A stretch of DNA of 64,000 nucleotides from Allokutzneria sp. NRRL B-24872 (GTDB lineage: Bacteria; Actinomycetota; Actinomycetes; Mycobacteriales; Pseudonocardiaceae), in assembly GCF_002155965.1 (NCBI RefSeq), contig NZ_MUMH01000064.1:62001-126000 (forward strand). The letters are read 5' to 3'. The notes beneath the pieces are model-generated. The model saw only the letters and a list, made by a program, of their open reading frames with translations, searched no databases and had not been told where the DNA came from. A program made the translations under genes and the position numbers. Every line of letters starts with the position of its first letter. Position 1 is the stretch's first letter. Of the stretch, positions 33,592 through 40,202 are shown one piece after another.

Positions 33592-34425
33592 GTGCAGTTC
33601 GGCGCCTACACGTTCGTCACCGATGAGGGCATCCACCCCGCCGAGCTGGCCAGAGCACTGGAGGAACGCGGTTTCTCCGCGTTGTTCGTGCCGGAGCACA
33701 CGCACATGCCGCTCGACCACACGCCGTACCCCGGCGGAGGTCCGGTTCCGCGCCGCTACTGCCGCTCGCTCGACCCGTTCGTCGTCCTCGCGACGGCGGC
33801 CGCGGTCACCGAGCGCCTGGTGCTGGGCACGGCGATCGCGCTGCTCGTCCAACGGGACCCGATCGTGCTGGCGAAGGAGGTGGCCAGCATCGACCACCTC
33901 TCCGGCGGTCGCGTCGAGCTGGGCGTCGGGGCCGGCTGGAACCGCCCGGAGATCGCCAACCACGGCGTCGACCCCCGCGTGCGCACGCGGGTGCTGCGCG
34001 AACGCGTGCTCGCCGTGAAGGAGATCTGGACCAACGAGGTCGCCGAGTTCCACGGCGAGCACGTGGACTTCGGGCCCATGCGCTCCTGGCCGAAGCCGGT
34101 GCGCGCGCCGCACCCGCCGGTCCTGCTCGGTGGCTGGGGGCCGACGCTGGTCGAGCGGATCGTCGACCACGCGGAAGGCTGGATCGCCCCACCGCCCTTC
34201 GGCCCGGAGAAGGTCGCCGAGCGGGTGGTGGAGCTGCGTCGCGCCGCCGAGGAGGCGGGCAAGCCGATGCCGTCGGTGACGGCCTACGTGCACGGACCCG
34301 ATCAGCGGGTCATCGACGGTTTCGCCGAAGCGGGGGCGGACCGGCTGCTCCTCAGCCTGCCCGTCGCCGGGCGCGAGGAGAGCCTGCGCCTGCTCGACGA
34401 CTTCGTCACGCGGATCGCGATCTGA
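33592..34425 (+). CDS. LLM-class F420-dependent oxidoreductase
   Basis: A 277-residue luciferase-like (beta/alpha)8 flavin/F420 enzyme starting at GTG. Family blocks: ALFVPEHTHMP near 30, LVLGTAIALLVQRDPIVLAKEVASIDHLSGGRVELGVGAGWN in 80-125, and PPVLLGGWGPTLVERIVDHAEGW in 180-205, the pattern of the TIGR03619-type F420 group. Such enzymes move hydride between F420H2 and diverse organics; substrate unknown. It fits an F420-producing actinomycete. Confidence 0.92.
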   Translation: MQFGAYTFVTDEGIHPAELARALEERGFSALFVPEHTHMPLDHTPYPGGGPVPRRYCRSLDPFVVLATAAAVTERLVLGTAIALLVQRDPIVLAKEVASIDHLSGGRVELGVGAGWNRPEIANHGVDPRVRTRVLRERVLAVKEIWTNEVAEFHGEHVDFGPMRSWPKPVRAPHPPVLLGGWGPTLVERIVDHAEGWIAPPPFGPEKVAERVVELRRAAEEAGKPMPSVTAYVHGPDQRVIDGFAEAGADRLLLSLPVAGREESLRLLDDFVTRIAI

Positions 34426-34458
34426 GTCCGTGCACGGGGAGAACGGGGGGAGTGCGGC

Positions 34459-34764
34459 TCACACCAGGTTGTTCTGGCGGGCTTCCCACTCGAGGCGCTG
34501 CATGACCCACTCCTGGGCCAGCGCGGTCGGCGAGGTCTGCCGCATCTCGGCGAGCTCGCGCAGCTGCTCGTTGGCCATGAGCTGCAGGCGCAGCTGGAGG
34601 ACCTGCGCGTTGCCGAAACGGCGCCCCGAGGCGGTCGTCTCGACATCGGATTCAGGTGCCAGTGCGGCGAGGTAGGAGTCCATCTCCTTGTCAGGAGCGA
34701 ACTCCTCCGATTGCCGCACCGGCGGGCGATGGCGTCCAGTCGAAGATTTCAGTCGTCCAAGCAC
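34459..34764 (-). CDS. Small RHH-like protein, possible antitoxin or regulator
   Basis: A 101-residue protein. GTG 34764 is used but lacks a clear ribosome site; an ATG at about 34683 (MDSYLAALAP) is an alternative. Residues about 53-95 (VLQLRLQLMANEQLRELAEMRQTSPTALAQEWVMQRL) have the strand-helix-helix spacing of ribbon-helix-helix proteins. No toxin gene is next to it. A Crp-type site lies about 40 bp upstream. RHH assignment is by pattern and tentative. Confidence 0.6.
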   Translation of the reverse strand: MLGRLKSSTGRHRPPVRQSEEFAPDKEMDSYLAALAPESDVETTASGRRFGNAQVLQLRLQLMANEQLRELAEMRQTSPTALAQEWVMQRLEWEARQNNLV

Positions 34765-34803
34765 GCCGAAGAGGGTAGCCGGTGGGTCTCACACCGGAGT
34801 ACT

Positions 34804-34821
34804 CCGTGACGTGTGTCACGG
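34804..34821. promoter_or_regulatory. Crp/GlxR-type binding site
   Basis: CCGTGAC-GTGT-GTCACGG is a perfect 7-4-7 dyad containing GTGA-N6-TCAC, the core of the Crp-family consensus TGTGA-N6-TCACA known from actinobacterial GlxR/Crp. It lies about 40 bp upstream of the RHH-like gene start. Confidence 0.5.
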
Positions 34822-34858
34822 GCAGGCGCTCCGCCTGATCTTGCCCCACGCGTGGAGA

Positions 34859-34891
34859 GGCCCCCGCGCCAGGGGGAGGAACGCGGGGGCC
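34859..34891. terminator. GC-rich hairpin in intergenic region
   Basis: Perfect 10-bp arms GGCCCCCGCG (34859-34868) and CGCGGGGGCC (34882-34891) around a 13-nt loop, with no T-run. It lies between the start of the RHH-like gene and the end of the minus-strand metal-protein operon, so it may end transcription arriving from that operon. Confidence 0.45.
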
Positions 34892-35041
34892 GGAGGGGAT
34901 CTCCACAGGCGCTGACCGGGGGGTGTCAGCACGCCCGATTGTTGCACGCGCACAGTTCGCTCAACAGGGGTGGAATTCAACATTTTTGGTCAAATTCTTT
35001 CAAAGCACCCCGCCTGAACGGCGCTTATCAACGAATCAAGA

Positions 35042-35188
35042 TCACTTCCCGCCCTGCTGGCCCGCGTGCGTTTCGGCCTTGCTCGGCTGGGTGTCGACCT
35101 TCCCGAGGGCCAGCCCCGCGCCCACGAGGGCGACCAGCGCCACCGCGAGCGCGGTGAGCACCAGTGCCGGGTTCGCCCGGTTCGTCAT
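35042..35188 (-). CDS. 48-residue membrane peptide
   Basis: A 48-residue protein with one membrane helix (about 8-28, ALVLTALAVALVALVGAGLAL) and a charged tail. ATG 35188 overlaps the stop of the metal-binding (HMA) gene upstream by four bases, so the two are translationally coupled. No family known. Position suggests a helper of the metal-binding protein, for example an anchor, but this is inference. Confidence 0.65.
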   Translation of the reverse strand: MTNRANPALVLTALAVALVALVGAGLALGKVDTQPSKAETHAGQQGGK

Positions 35189-35415
35189 GAACCGCTCGCG
35201 ACCGCGTACCCGGCCTCCGCGACCGCGGCGGCGACCTCGTCGTCGGTGAGCGGGCGGCTGCTGGTCACGGTCACCGTGCCGGAGCTCAGCTCGACCTCGA
35301 CGCCGGTCACGCCGGGGACCTCGGACAGCTCCTCGGTGACCGAGGCGACGCAGTGTCCGCACGTCATGCCGGTGACCACGTACTGCTGGGTCGTGGTGGT
35401 GGTGCTCACGCTCAC
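35185..35415 (-). CDS. HMA-domain copper-chaperone-like protein
   Basis: A 76-residue protein that is essentially one heavy-metal-associated domain with the MTCGHC motif (C19, C22) binding Cu(I) in CopZ/Atx1 relatives. GTG 35415 is chosen for its AGGAG site. No P-type ATPase or copper regulator adjoins; instead a 48-residue membrane peptide is coupled downstream. A metallochaperone or metal-buffer role is expected. Confidence 0.92.
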   Translation of the reverse strand: MSVSTTTTTQQYVVTGMTCGHCVASVTEELSEVPGVTGVEVELSSGTVTVTSSRPLTDDEVAAAVAEAGYAVASGS

Positions 35416-35618
35416 GGCTGCTCCTGGGGTGTGCTCGGCCTGGCGCCCCAGTCTCGCGCGGCCCCGGCGGGCGGGCGTGCCCGGGGCGCGGTCGCTGAAT
35501 CGAAACCGGGCGACGATCGTATGGTTACCCAGGGTTTTGACTGAATCACTCTGCGGGGGGCTGCGGTCGGTTCTAGCGGTAGATAACCTGCGCCGGAAGC
35601 CCAAGTCGGGGAGGCGCG

Positions 35619-35858
35619 ATGTACGGGTCGCTCGAAGTCAAAAAGTTCTTGTGGGAACAGGGTGAGTCGGTCGGCAGGCAGGCGGGCGGAGTGCCCATGC
35701 CGCGCAATGGCGACCCCTCACGGATCTCGGACGAGCAGGTGCACAGGGCCAGGGTCGCGGTCGCCCGCGGCGCTTTAGGAGCAGAGGACTGCCGGACCCT
35801 GCTGGACATGCTCGGCCTGGTTCCAGGAGAGGACGGTGTGCCCCCGGTGCAGCGCTGA
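35619..35858 (+). CDS. Small hypothetical protein
   Basis: A 79-residue soluble protein; ATG 35619 has a GGGGAGG site. It has a basic middle and helical ends (ISDEQVHRARVAVARGALGAEDCRTLLDMLGL) and no recognisable family or signal peptide. It stands alone and is followed by a 13-bp-stem hairpin, so it is probably a monocistronic gene. Confidence 0.6.
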   Translation: MYGSLEVKKFLWEQGESVGRQAGGVPMPRNGDPSRISDEQVHRARVAVARGALGAEDCRTLLDMLGLVPGEDGVPPVQR

Positions 35859-36226
35859 CCTGGGCTGTCGGCGATCCGGATGACCTGAGGAAGTGAGGTG
35901 GGGCGGCGGCTTGGGCCTGCGCGCCCCACCTCACTCCCGTTCGCGGGACGCTCCCGTGTCACTCGTCCCGCTCGGTGCGGCTCCCCCGAGACGCGCACCC
36001 CCCGGGCGCATCCGCTCCACCTGAAGACCCGGTTGATCGTTGTGCGTCTTTCGGGGCTTTCGCAAAAGATACCTGCGTGCTGCTTTTGCGGCAATCGCAG
36101 ACAATTGTCATCACTCGGTCGCAATTCGTGACCGCAATAGGCCAAAGCGGTGGGGATCGGCCGCGCGCCGCGTCGCGAGCATTACTTGCCGTGTTCGCCG
36201 TTCACCCTTTCGGCCCCTCAGAACGG
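35859..36226. other. 368-bp gene-free stretch
   Basis: It contains a hairpin at 35893-35934 and then unstructured sequence including an AT-richer part (about 36035-36130) of unknown role. No gene or RNA could be supported in it. Confidence 0.6.
35893..35934 (+). terminator. Hairpin after small hypothetical gene
   Basis: Perfect 13-bp arms GTGAGGTGGGGCG (35893-35905) and its complement (35922-35934), 16-nt loop, 35 bp past the stop codon. No T-run follows, which is common for terminators in high-GC actinomycetes. Confidence 0.65.
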
Positions 36227-37027
36227 TCAGATCCGCAGACTCCAGCCGCCGTCGCTGACGAGGGTCTGCCCGGTCATCCAGGCGCTGCCGTCCGAGGACA
36301 ACCACTCGATGAGGTCCGCCGTGTCCTCCGGTCGACCCCACCGCCCCATGGGCATTCGCCTGGCCACGTGCTCCCGCAGCGCGTGGTCGGCGTACCCGGT
36401 GTCCACCGGGCCCGGGTCCACGCAGTTCACCGTCACCCCTTTGGCCGCGAGCGCACCCGCCAGGCTCTTCGTCACCTGGTGCAGCGCGCCCTTTGAGGCC
36501 ACGTAGGGCAGCTCGCCCGGCATCGCGCCGCTGTGCTGCCCCGAGGTGAACAGCACGATCCGCCCGCCCGGCCTGTCGTGGTCGCGCACCGCGTCGTAGC
36601 GCTGCGCCAGCAACATCGATCCTCGGACGTTCACCGCGTGGGTCAGGTCCAGCTCCGCCGCCGTCAGCTCCGCCAGGCTCTGCCCGCTGCTGCGCGCGTG
36701 CGCCGCCACCACCACGTCGATCGCCCCGAAGGCCGCCACCGTCGCGTCCACCACCGCCGCGGGCGCTCCCGGCTCCGCGAAGTCGGCCTCCACGTGCTCG
36801 ATCCGCCCCGCTCCCGAGGGCAGTCCCCGCCTCAGCTCCTCGATGACGTAGATCACACCATGTGGGTCCGCGCCCCACGGCTGCTCCGCGTCGTGCGCCT
36901 CCCACGACTGGGCGAGCACGTCCGCCCCCAGGCTCGCCAGCCGCTCTGCCACGGCAAACGCGATCCCGGCCCGCCTGCTGACCCCGGTCACCAACGCGGC
37001 CCGGCCGCGCAGAGGGAACTCCCGCAT
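36227..37027 (-). CDS. SDR-family oxidoreductase
   Basis: A 266-residue SDR. ATG 37027 is chosen because a GAGGAGG site precedes it; an earlier in-frame start is open. TGVSRRAGIAFAVAERLASLG is the cofactor loop (FabG/FabI-like TGxxxxxGIA), the strand VVVAAHARSS replaces NNAG, and Y-V-A-S-K (LPYVASKGAL) is the catalytic dyad. The C-terminus (SAWMTGQTLVSDGGWSL) is usual for oxoacyl-reductase relatives. Substrate unknown. It stands alone upstream of the tRNA cluster. Confidence 0.92.
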   Translation of the reverse strand: MREFPLRGRAALVTGVSRRAGIAFAVAERLASLGADVLAQSWEAHDAEQPWGADPHGVIYVIEELRRGLPSGAGRIEHVEADFAEPGAPAAVVDATVAAFGAIDVVVAAHARSSGQSLAELTAAELDLTHAVNVRGSMLLAQRYDAVRDHDRPGGRIVLFTSGQHSGAMPGELPYVASKGALHQVTKSLAGALAAKGVTVNCVDPGPVDTGYADHALREHVARRMPMGRWGRPEDTADLIEWLSSDGSAWMTGQTLVSDGGWSLRI

Positions 37028-37179
37028 GCCCCCACCCTCCTCGTCCACGCAAGGCATTTCCGCAGGTCAGAAGTCTTGTGGACCCCCGTTTTGTATTTGC
37101 TGGACCCTCTGCCCTATGCTTTCGGTACTCCCAACGGACAGCCGGGAGGCAAGGTCGGGTTGGTCACCGAACTGGCCTG

Positions 37180-37252
37180 GTCCCCATCGTCTAGCGGCCT
37201 AGGACTCCGCCCTTTCAAGGCGGCAGCGCGGGTTCGAATCCCGTTGGGGGCA
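37180..37252 (+). tRNA. tRNA-Glu (UUC)
   Basis: 73 nt cloverleaf: 7-bp acceptor stem (GTCCCCA with TGGGGGC, one G-U pair), anticodon stem CCGCC/GGCGG with loop CTTTCAA giving anticodon TTC at 37214-37216, and TTCGAATC T-loop. CCA is not encoded. Confidence 0.96.
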
Positions 37253-37281
37253 CTGCACTACAGTAGTAAGAAATGCCACTA

Positions 37282-37358
37282 GGCCCAGTGGCGCAGTTGG
37301 TTAGCGCGTCGCCCTGTCACGGCGAAGGTCGCGGGTTCGAGTCCCGTCTGGGTCGCCA
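37282..37358 (+). tRNA. tRNA-Asp (GUC)
   Basis: Acceptor GGCCCAG/CTGGGTC, anticodon stem TCGCC/GGCGA with loop CTGTCAC giving GTC at 37316-37318, T-loop TTCGAGTC, discriminator G. The CCA end is encoded (37356-37358). It follows tRNA-Glu by 29 bp. Confidence 0.97.
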
Positions 37359-37381
37359 AGCTTCCAGTTCGCTGGGAGCAA

Positions 37382-37458
37382 GGCCAGGTAGCTCAGTTGG
37401 TACGAGCGACCGCCTGAAAAGCGGTAGGTCGGCGGTTCGACCCCGCCCCTGGCCACCA
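37382..37458 (+). tRNA. tRNA-Phe (GAA)
   Basis: Acceptor GGCCAGG/CCTGGCC, anticodon stem ACCGC/GCGGT with loop CTGAAAA giving GAA at 37416-37418, T-loop TTCGACC, encoded CCA (37456-37458). Last tRNA of the Glu-Asp-Phe cluster. Confidence 0.97.
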
Positions 37459-37474
37459 CACATGAACTGCGAGA

Positions 37475-37505
37475 AGAAGCCCCAGCCGATTCGGCTGGGG
37501 CTTCT
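37475..37505 (+). terminator. Terminator of the tRNA cluster
   Basis: AGAAGCCCCAGCC pairs with GGCTGGGGCTTCT around a 5-nt loop, 16 bp past tRNA-Phe, followed by GTCGTTTG. Position and stability fit an intrinsic terminator. Confidence 0.85.
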
Positions 37506-37572
37506 GTCGTTTGCCGCAGAGTCGGGTGCGGGGCTCTTCTAGTGGCGTTGCTGAAGCAAATAGTCTTTCTTC

Positions 37573-38567
37573 GTGGGCTCCCCTGACCTCACCGCAGACG
37601 CCGTCATCGCGGCACTCGACGAGTTCGACCGTCTTGGCAAGGAAGCGTTCCTGGAGCGGTACGGCTACCGCGAGAACCTCTGGTACCTGCTGAAGCGCGG
37701 CAGCAGGGAGTACGACGCGGCCAGCATCTTGGGTGCTGCCTACGGTCACGTGCTGGGCGGATCGCCCATCGAGGCCGACAAGCCCGTTTCTGACGCGTTG
37801 GCGGCGCAGATCCTGAACAGCCTCGGGTTCTCCGTACGGGAAGTACGAGGCCCTGCTTGGACCAGGGAAGAGATCATCCTCGCCTGCAAGGCGGTGAAGG
37901 ACAACGGTTGGAAGGCCCTGAGCACCGATGACAGCCGAGTCGTCGAGCTGTCCCGGACTCTGCAAAACCTCGGCGCGCACCCGCCCGAAGTGCGGGGCCG
38001 AAGTACCGCAATCTCAACGGAGTCAAACGAAAGACGGCCGATCTTGCGACCCGTCTCCCTGGCTACAAGGGAAAAGCAACCAACGGCAACCGGCTGGACA
38101 GAGAGGTCCTGCAGGACTTCCTCGACCGCCCAGAGGAGATGGACGAGCTTGCCTGCAGCATCATCCGCGGTGTGGAGAACGGCGAGTTCGACGGGCTTCC
38201 TGAACTCCCCGATGATGAGGACGACGACGAAGCCGATGAAGGACGCTTGCTGCGGCGGCGTCATCTCAGGCGAGAACGCAACCGGGCGCTGCGGAACAAG
38301 AAGATCGACTCGGTGCTGAAGCAGGAGAACTGCTTGCAGTGCGAGGTCTGCGGCTTCGACTTCGAGAAGGTCTACGGCGAGCGGGGTGCCAGGTTCGCGG
38401 AGTGCCACCACGCCGTCCCGCTGCACGTTTCGGGCGCGGTGCGCAGCAAGCTGAGTGACCTAGTCGTTCTCTGCTCGAACTGCCATCGCATGATCCATCG
38501 GGGAAAACGCTGGTTGACCCCGGCGGAGCTTCGCGACCTCGTGCTCGCCAAACGTACGTCGACGTAA
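37573..38567 (+). pseudogene. McrA-like HNH endonuclease, split by a one-base deletion
   Basis: Two frames together make one protein. From GTG 37573 the first frame gives about 142 residues: an N-terminal head like that of ScoMcrA (AVIAALDEFDRLGKEAFLERYGY) and WTREEIILACKAVKDNGWKAL. At about 37994-37999 (CGGGGCC) reading must move by -1 to continue GPKYRNLNGVKRKTADL and then the HNH part (CEVCGFDF, ECHHAVPLHV, VVLCSNCHRMIHRG) to 38567. Adding one C would restore the frame. ScoMcrA-type enzymes cut modified (phosphorothioate or methylated) DNA. Lower GC than its neighbours and its place behind tRNA genes suggest transfer. It could be a sequencing error, true decay or -1 frameshifting; no canonical slippery heptamer is seen. 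Confidence 0.75.
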
Positions 38568-38586
38568 GTTACATCGACGTACGTTT
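38550..38586. terminator. Hairpin between convergent HNH and phosphatase genes
   Basis: Perfect 13-bp arms AAACGTACGTCGA (38550-38562) and its complement (38574-38586), with an extra GTAA/TTAC pairing inside. It overlaps the HNH stop codon and ends in GTTT, so it can terminate both convergent genes. Confidence 0.8.
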
Positions 38587-38610
38587 GTCCTCCGGACGAG
38601 CCGGGCCGGG

Positions 38611-39462
38611 TCAGCGGAGGAAGTCGGGGAGCCAGTCGTCGTCGAAGTGGATGAGGACAAGGGCCTGGTCGTCGTGGAGCTTGGGGCGGGGCCAGCGCTT
38701 GCCGTCGGGGTCGGAGGACTCGGCCTTGCGGACGGCGTCGAGCACGGCGTGCAGGCCCTCGTCGGAGGCTTGGTCGAGCAGGGCGGTCCAGTCGGCGAAC
38801 AGGCCGTAGTCGTCGACGCCGCAGGAGACGCCGTCGCTGGCCATGACGACGCTCTGCACCTGGTCACGGGGCCAGCCGGCGCGGATGGCCTGGCGGGCGG
38901 CGGCGGGGTCGGCCTCGGCCACCCAGAAGCCGCCATCGCGGTTGCGCCACGCGCCGACCTCGGCGGCCGAGGAGCGCAGCAGTTCGAGGTGTTCCTCGCC
39001 GTAGCCGCCGCCCTCGCGCAGGTGTTCGCGGTGGCTGCTGCTCGGCCGGGGCAGGTTGGCCAGGCGCGTGTCGTTGACGACGTGCACGTCGCCGATGGTG
39101 AACGCGACGACGGGGCTGTCGGCGAGCACGAGCGCGTCGACGTGGTCGTCGGTCCAGCGCACGATGGCGACGGTGCTGGACGGGGAACTCCCGGGCTTGA
39201 GCTCGTAGTCCTCGGCCATGGTGCCGATCGCCGTCTCCAGCACCTCGGCGAGGTCGGCCTCGGGGTCCTTGTTCAGCCCGCGGCGCAGGTAGTCGCCGAG
39301 GCACTCGGCGTACCACCCGCCGGAGCGGGCGCGCGGTTGCAGCGTGGTGGCACCGTCGAGCAGGACGACGGCGTGGGGCAGGACGACGATCTGGTCCTCG
39401 TTGGCGCGGACGCCGCCGTCGATGCGGACGCCAGCGCGCTCTGCCATGTCGATCAGCGGCAC
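38611..39462 (-). CDS. PP2C-like protein phosphatase domain protein
   Basis: A protein of about 283 residues. GTG 39462 has a nearby GGGAG; ATG 39447 is the alternative. The PP2C pattern is visible: RANEDQIVVLPHAVVLLDGAT near the start (metal Asp in DGAT), SSPSSTVAIVRW and DALVLADSPVVAF in the middle, and VVMASDGVSCGVDDYG near 200 (second metal Asp). It lacks membrane segments. PP2C phosphatases remove phosphate from Ser/Thr in kinase signalling; no kinase is adjacent. Function otherwise unknown. Confidence 0.8.
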   Translation of the reverse strand: MPLIDMAERAGVRIDGGVRANEDQIVVLPHAVVLLDGATTLQPRARSGGWYAECLGDYLRRGLNKDPEADLAEVLETAIGTMAEDYELKPGSSPSSTVAIVRWTDDHVDALVLADSPVVAFTIGDVHVVNDTRLANLPRPSSSHREHLREGGGYGEEHLELLRSSAAEVGAWRNRDGGFWVAEADPAAARQAIRAGWPRDQVQSVVMASDGVSCGVDDYGLFADWTALLDQASDEGLHAVLDAVRKAESSDPDGKRWPRPKLHDDQALVLIHFDDDWLPDFLR

Positions 39463-39499
39463 GCTCCCGACAGTAGAGGTCCGGACCGACAAAGAAGAT

Positions 39500-40141
39500 C
39501 TACGACGGCGTTTGCACCCGGGTGGGCGCACGCAATGCCACGGATGGCAGAAAGGCCTGTACGACGGGTCCCATCGCCAGCGCGTAGACCACGGTGCCGA
39601 TGCCGACCGTTCCGCCGAGCAGCCAGCCGAGCGCGAGCACGCTCAACTCGATCCCGGTCCGCACCAGGCGGATCGACCAGCCGGTGCGCGCGGTGATGCC
39701 GGTCATCAGGCCGTCGCGCGGGCCGGGACCGAGCCGGGCGCCGATGTAGACCGCGCAGGCGAAGCCGTTGATCACGACGCTGGCCAGCATCGCGAAGATC
39801 TGCAGCGGCAGGCCGTGCAGTTCGGGCAGCAGGGCCAGGGTGGCGTCCACCGCGAGTGCGATCACCACCACGTTGGCCACGGTGCCGATGCCCGGCATCT
39901 GCCGGAGGGGTAACCAGGCCAGCAGCACCACGGCCCCGGTTAACGCGGTGATCGTGCCGAAGCTCAGGCCGATCCGGTTGGTCAGGCCCTCGTGCAGCAC
40001 GTCCCACGGGTCGAGCCCCATGCCCGCGCGCACCATCAGCCCCATGCTCGCCCCGTACAGCGCGAGGCCGACGAAGAGCTGGGTGAAGCGCCGGAGCGGT
40101 CGGTCGGAGAGGGGGAGCGGACTCAGGTTCACAGCGGCCAT
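39500..40141 (-). CDS. YczE-family membrane protein
   Basis: A 213-residue, five- to six-helix membrane protein of the YczE/YyaS/YitT group: FVGLALYGASMGLMVRAGMGLDPWDVLHEG and NGFACAVYIGARLGPGPRDGLMTGI are the family blocks. Its function is not established. It is divergent from a MocR/GntR regulator, the conserved YczE-YczR pair described in Firmicutes and actinobacteria, where the regulator is expected to control the membrane protein. Inverted and direct TTGGCC repeats lie between them. Confidence 0.9.
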   Translation of the reverse strand: MAAVNLSPLPLSDRPLRRFTQLFVGLALYGASMGLMVRAGMGLDPWDVLHEGLTNRIGLSFGTITALTGAVVLLAWLPLRQMPGIGTVANVVVIALAVDATLALLPELHGLPLQIFAMLASVVINGFACAVYIGARLGPGPRDGLMTGITARTGWSIRLVRTGIELSVLALGWLLGGTVGIGTVVYALAMGPVVQAFLPSVALRAPTRVQTPS

Positions 40142-40159
40142 GCCCTCATCCTCTGGACT

Positions 40160-40200
40160 GATTGGCCTTTACTTCGAGGGCCAATCCTGAAAAATTGGCC
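40160..40200. promoter_or_regulatory. Probable MocR (YczR) binding repeats
   Basis: ATTGGCC occurs at 40161-40167 and 40194-40200 (33 bp apart, about three helical turns), and its complement GGCCAAT at 40179-40185; GATTGGCC and GGCCAATC make an 8-bp dyad. MocR proteins bind such repeated half-sites in the gap to the divergent gene. Confidence 0.65.
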
Positions 40201-40202
40201 GC

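Noticed and set aside
37459-37572. Attachment-site duplicate of the tRNA-Phe 3' end
   Set aside because: No second copy of the tRNA 3' end was found near the HNH gene, and no integrase is present.
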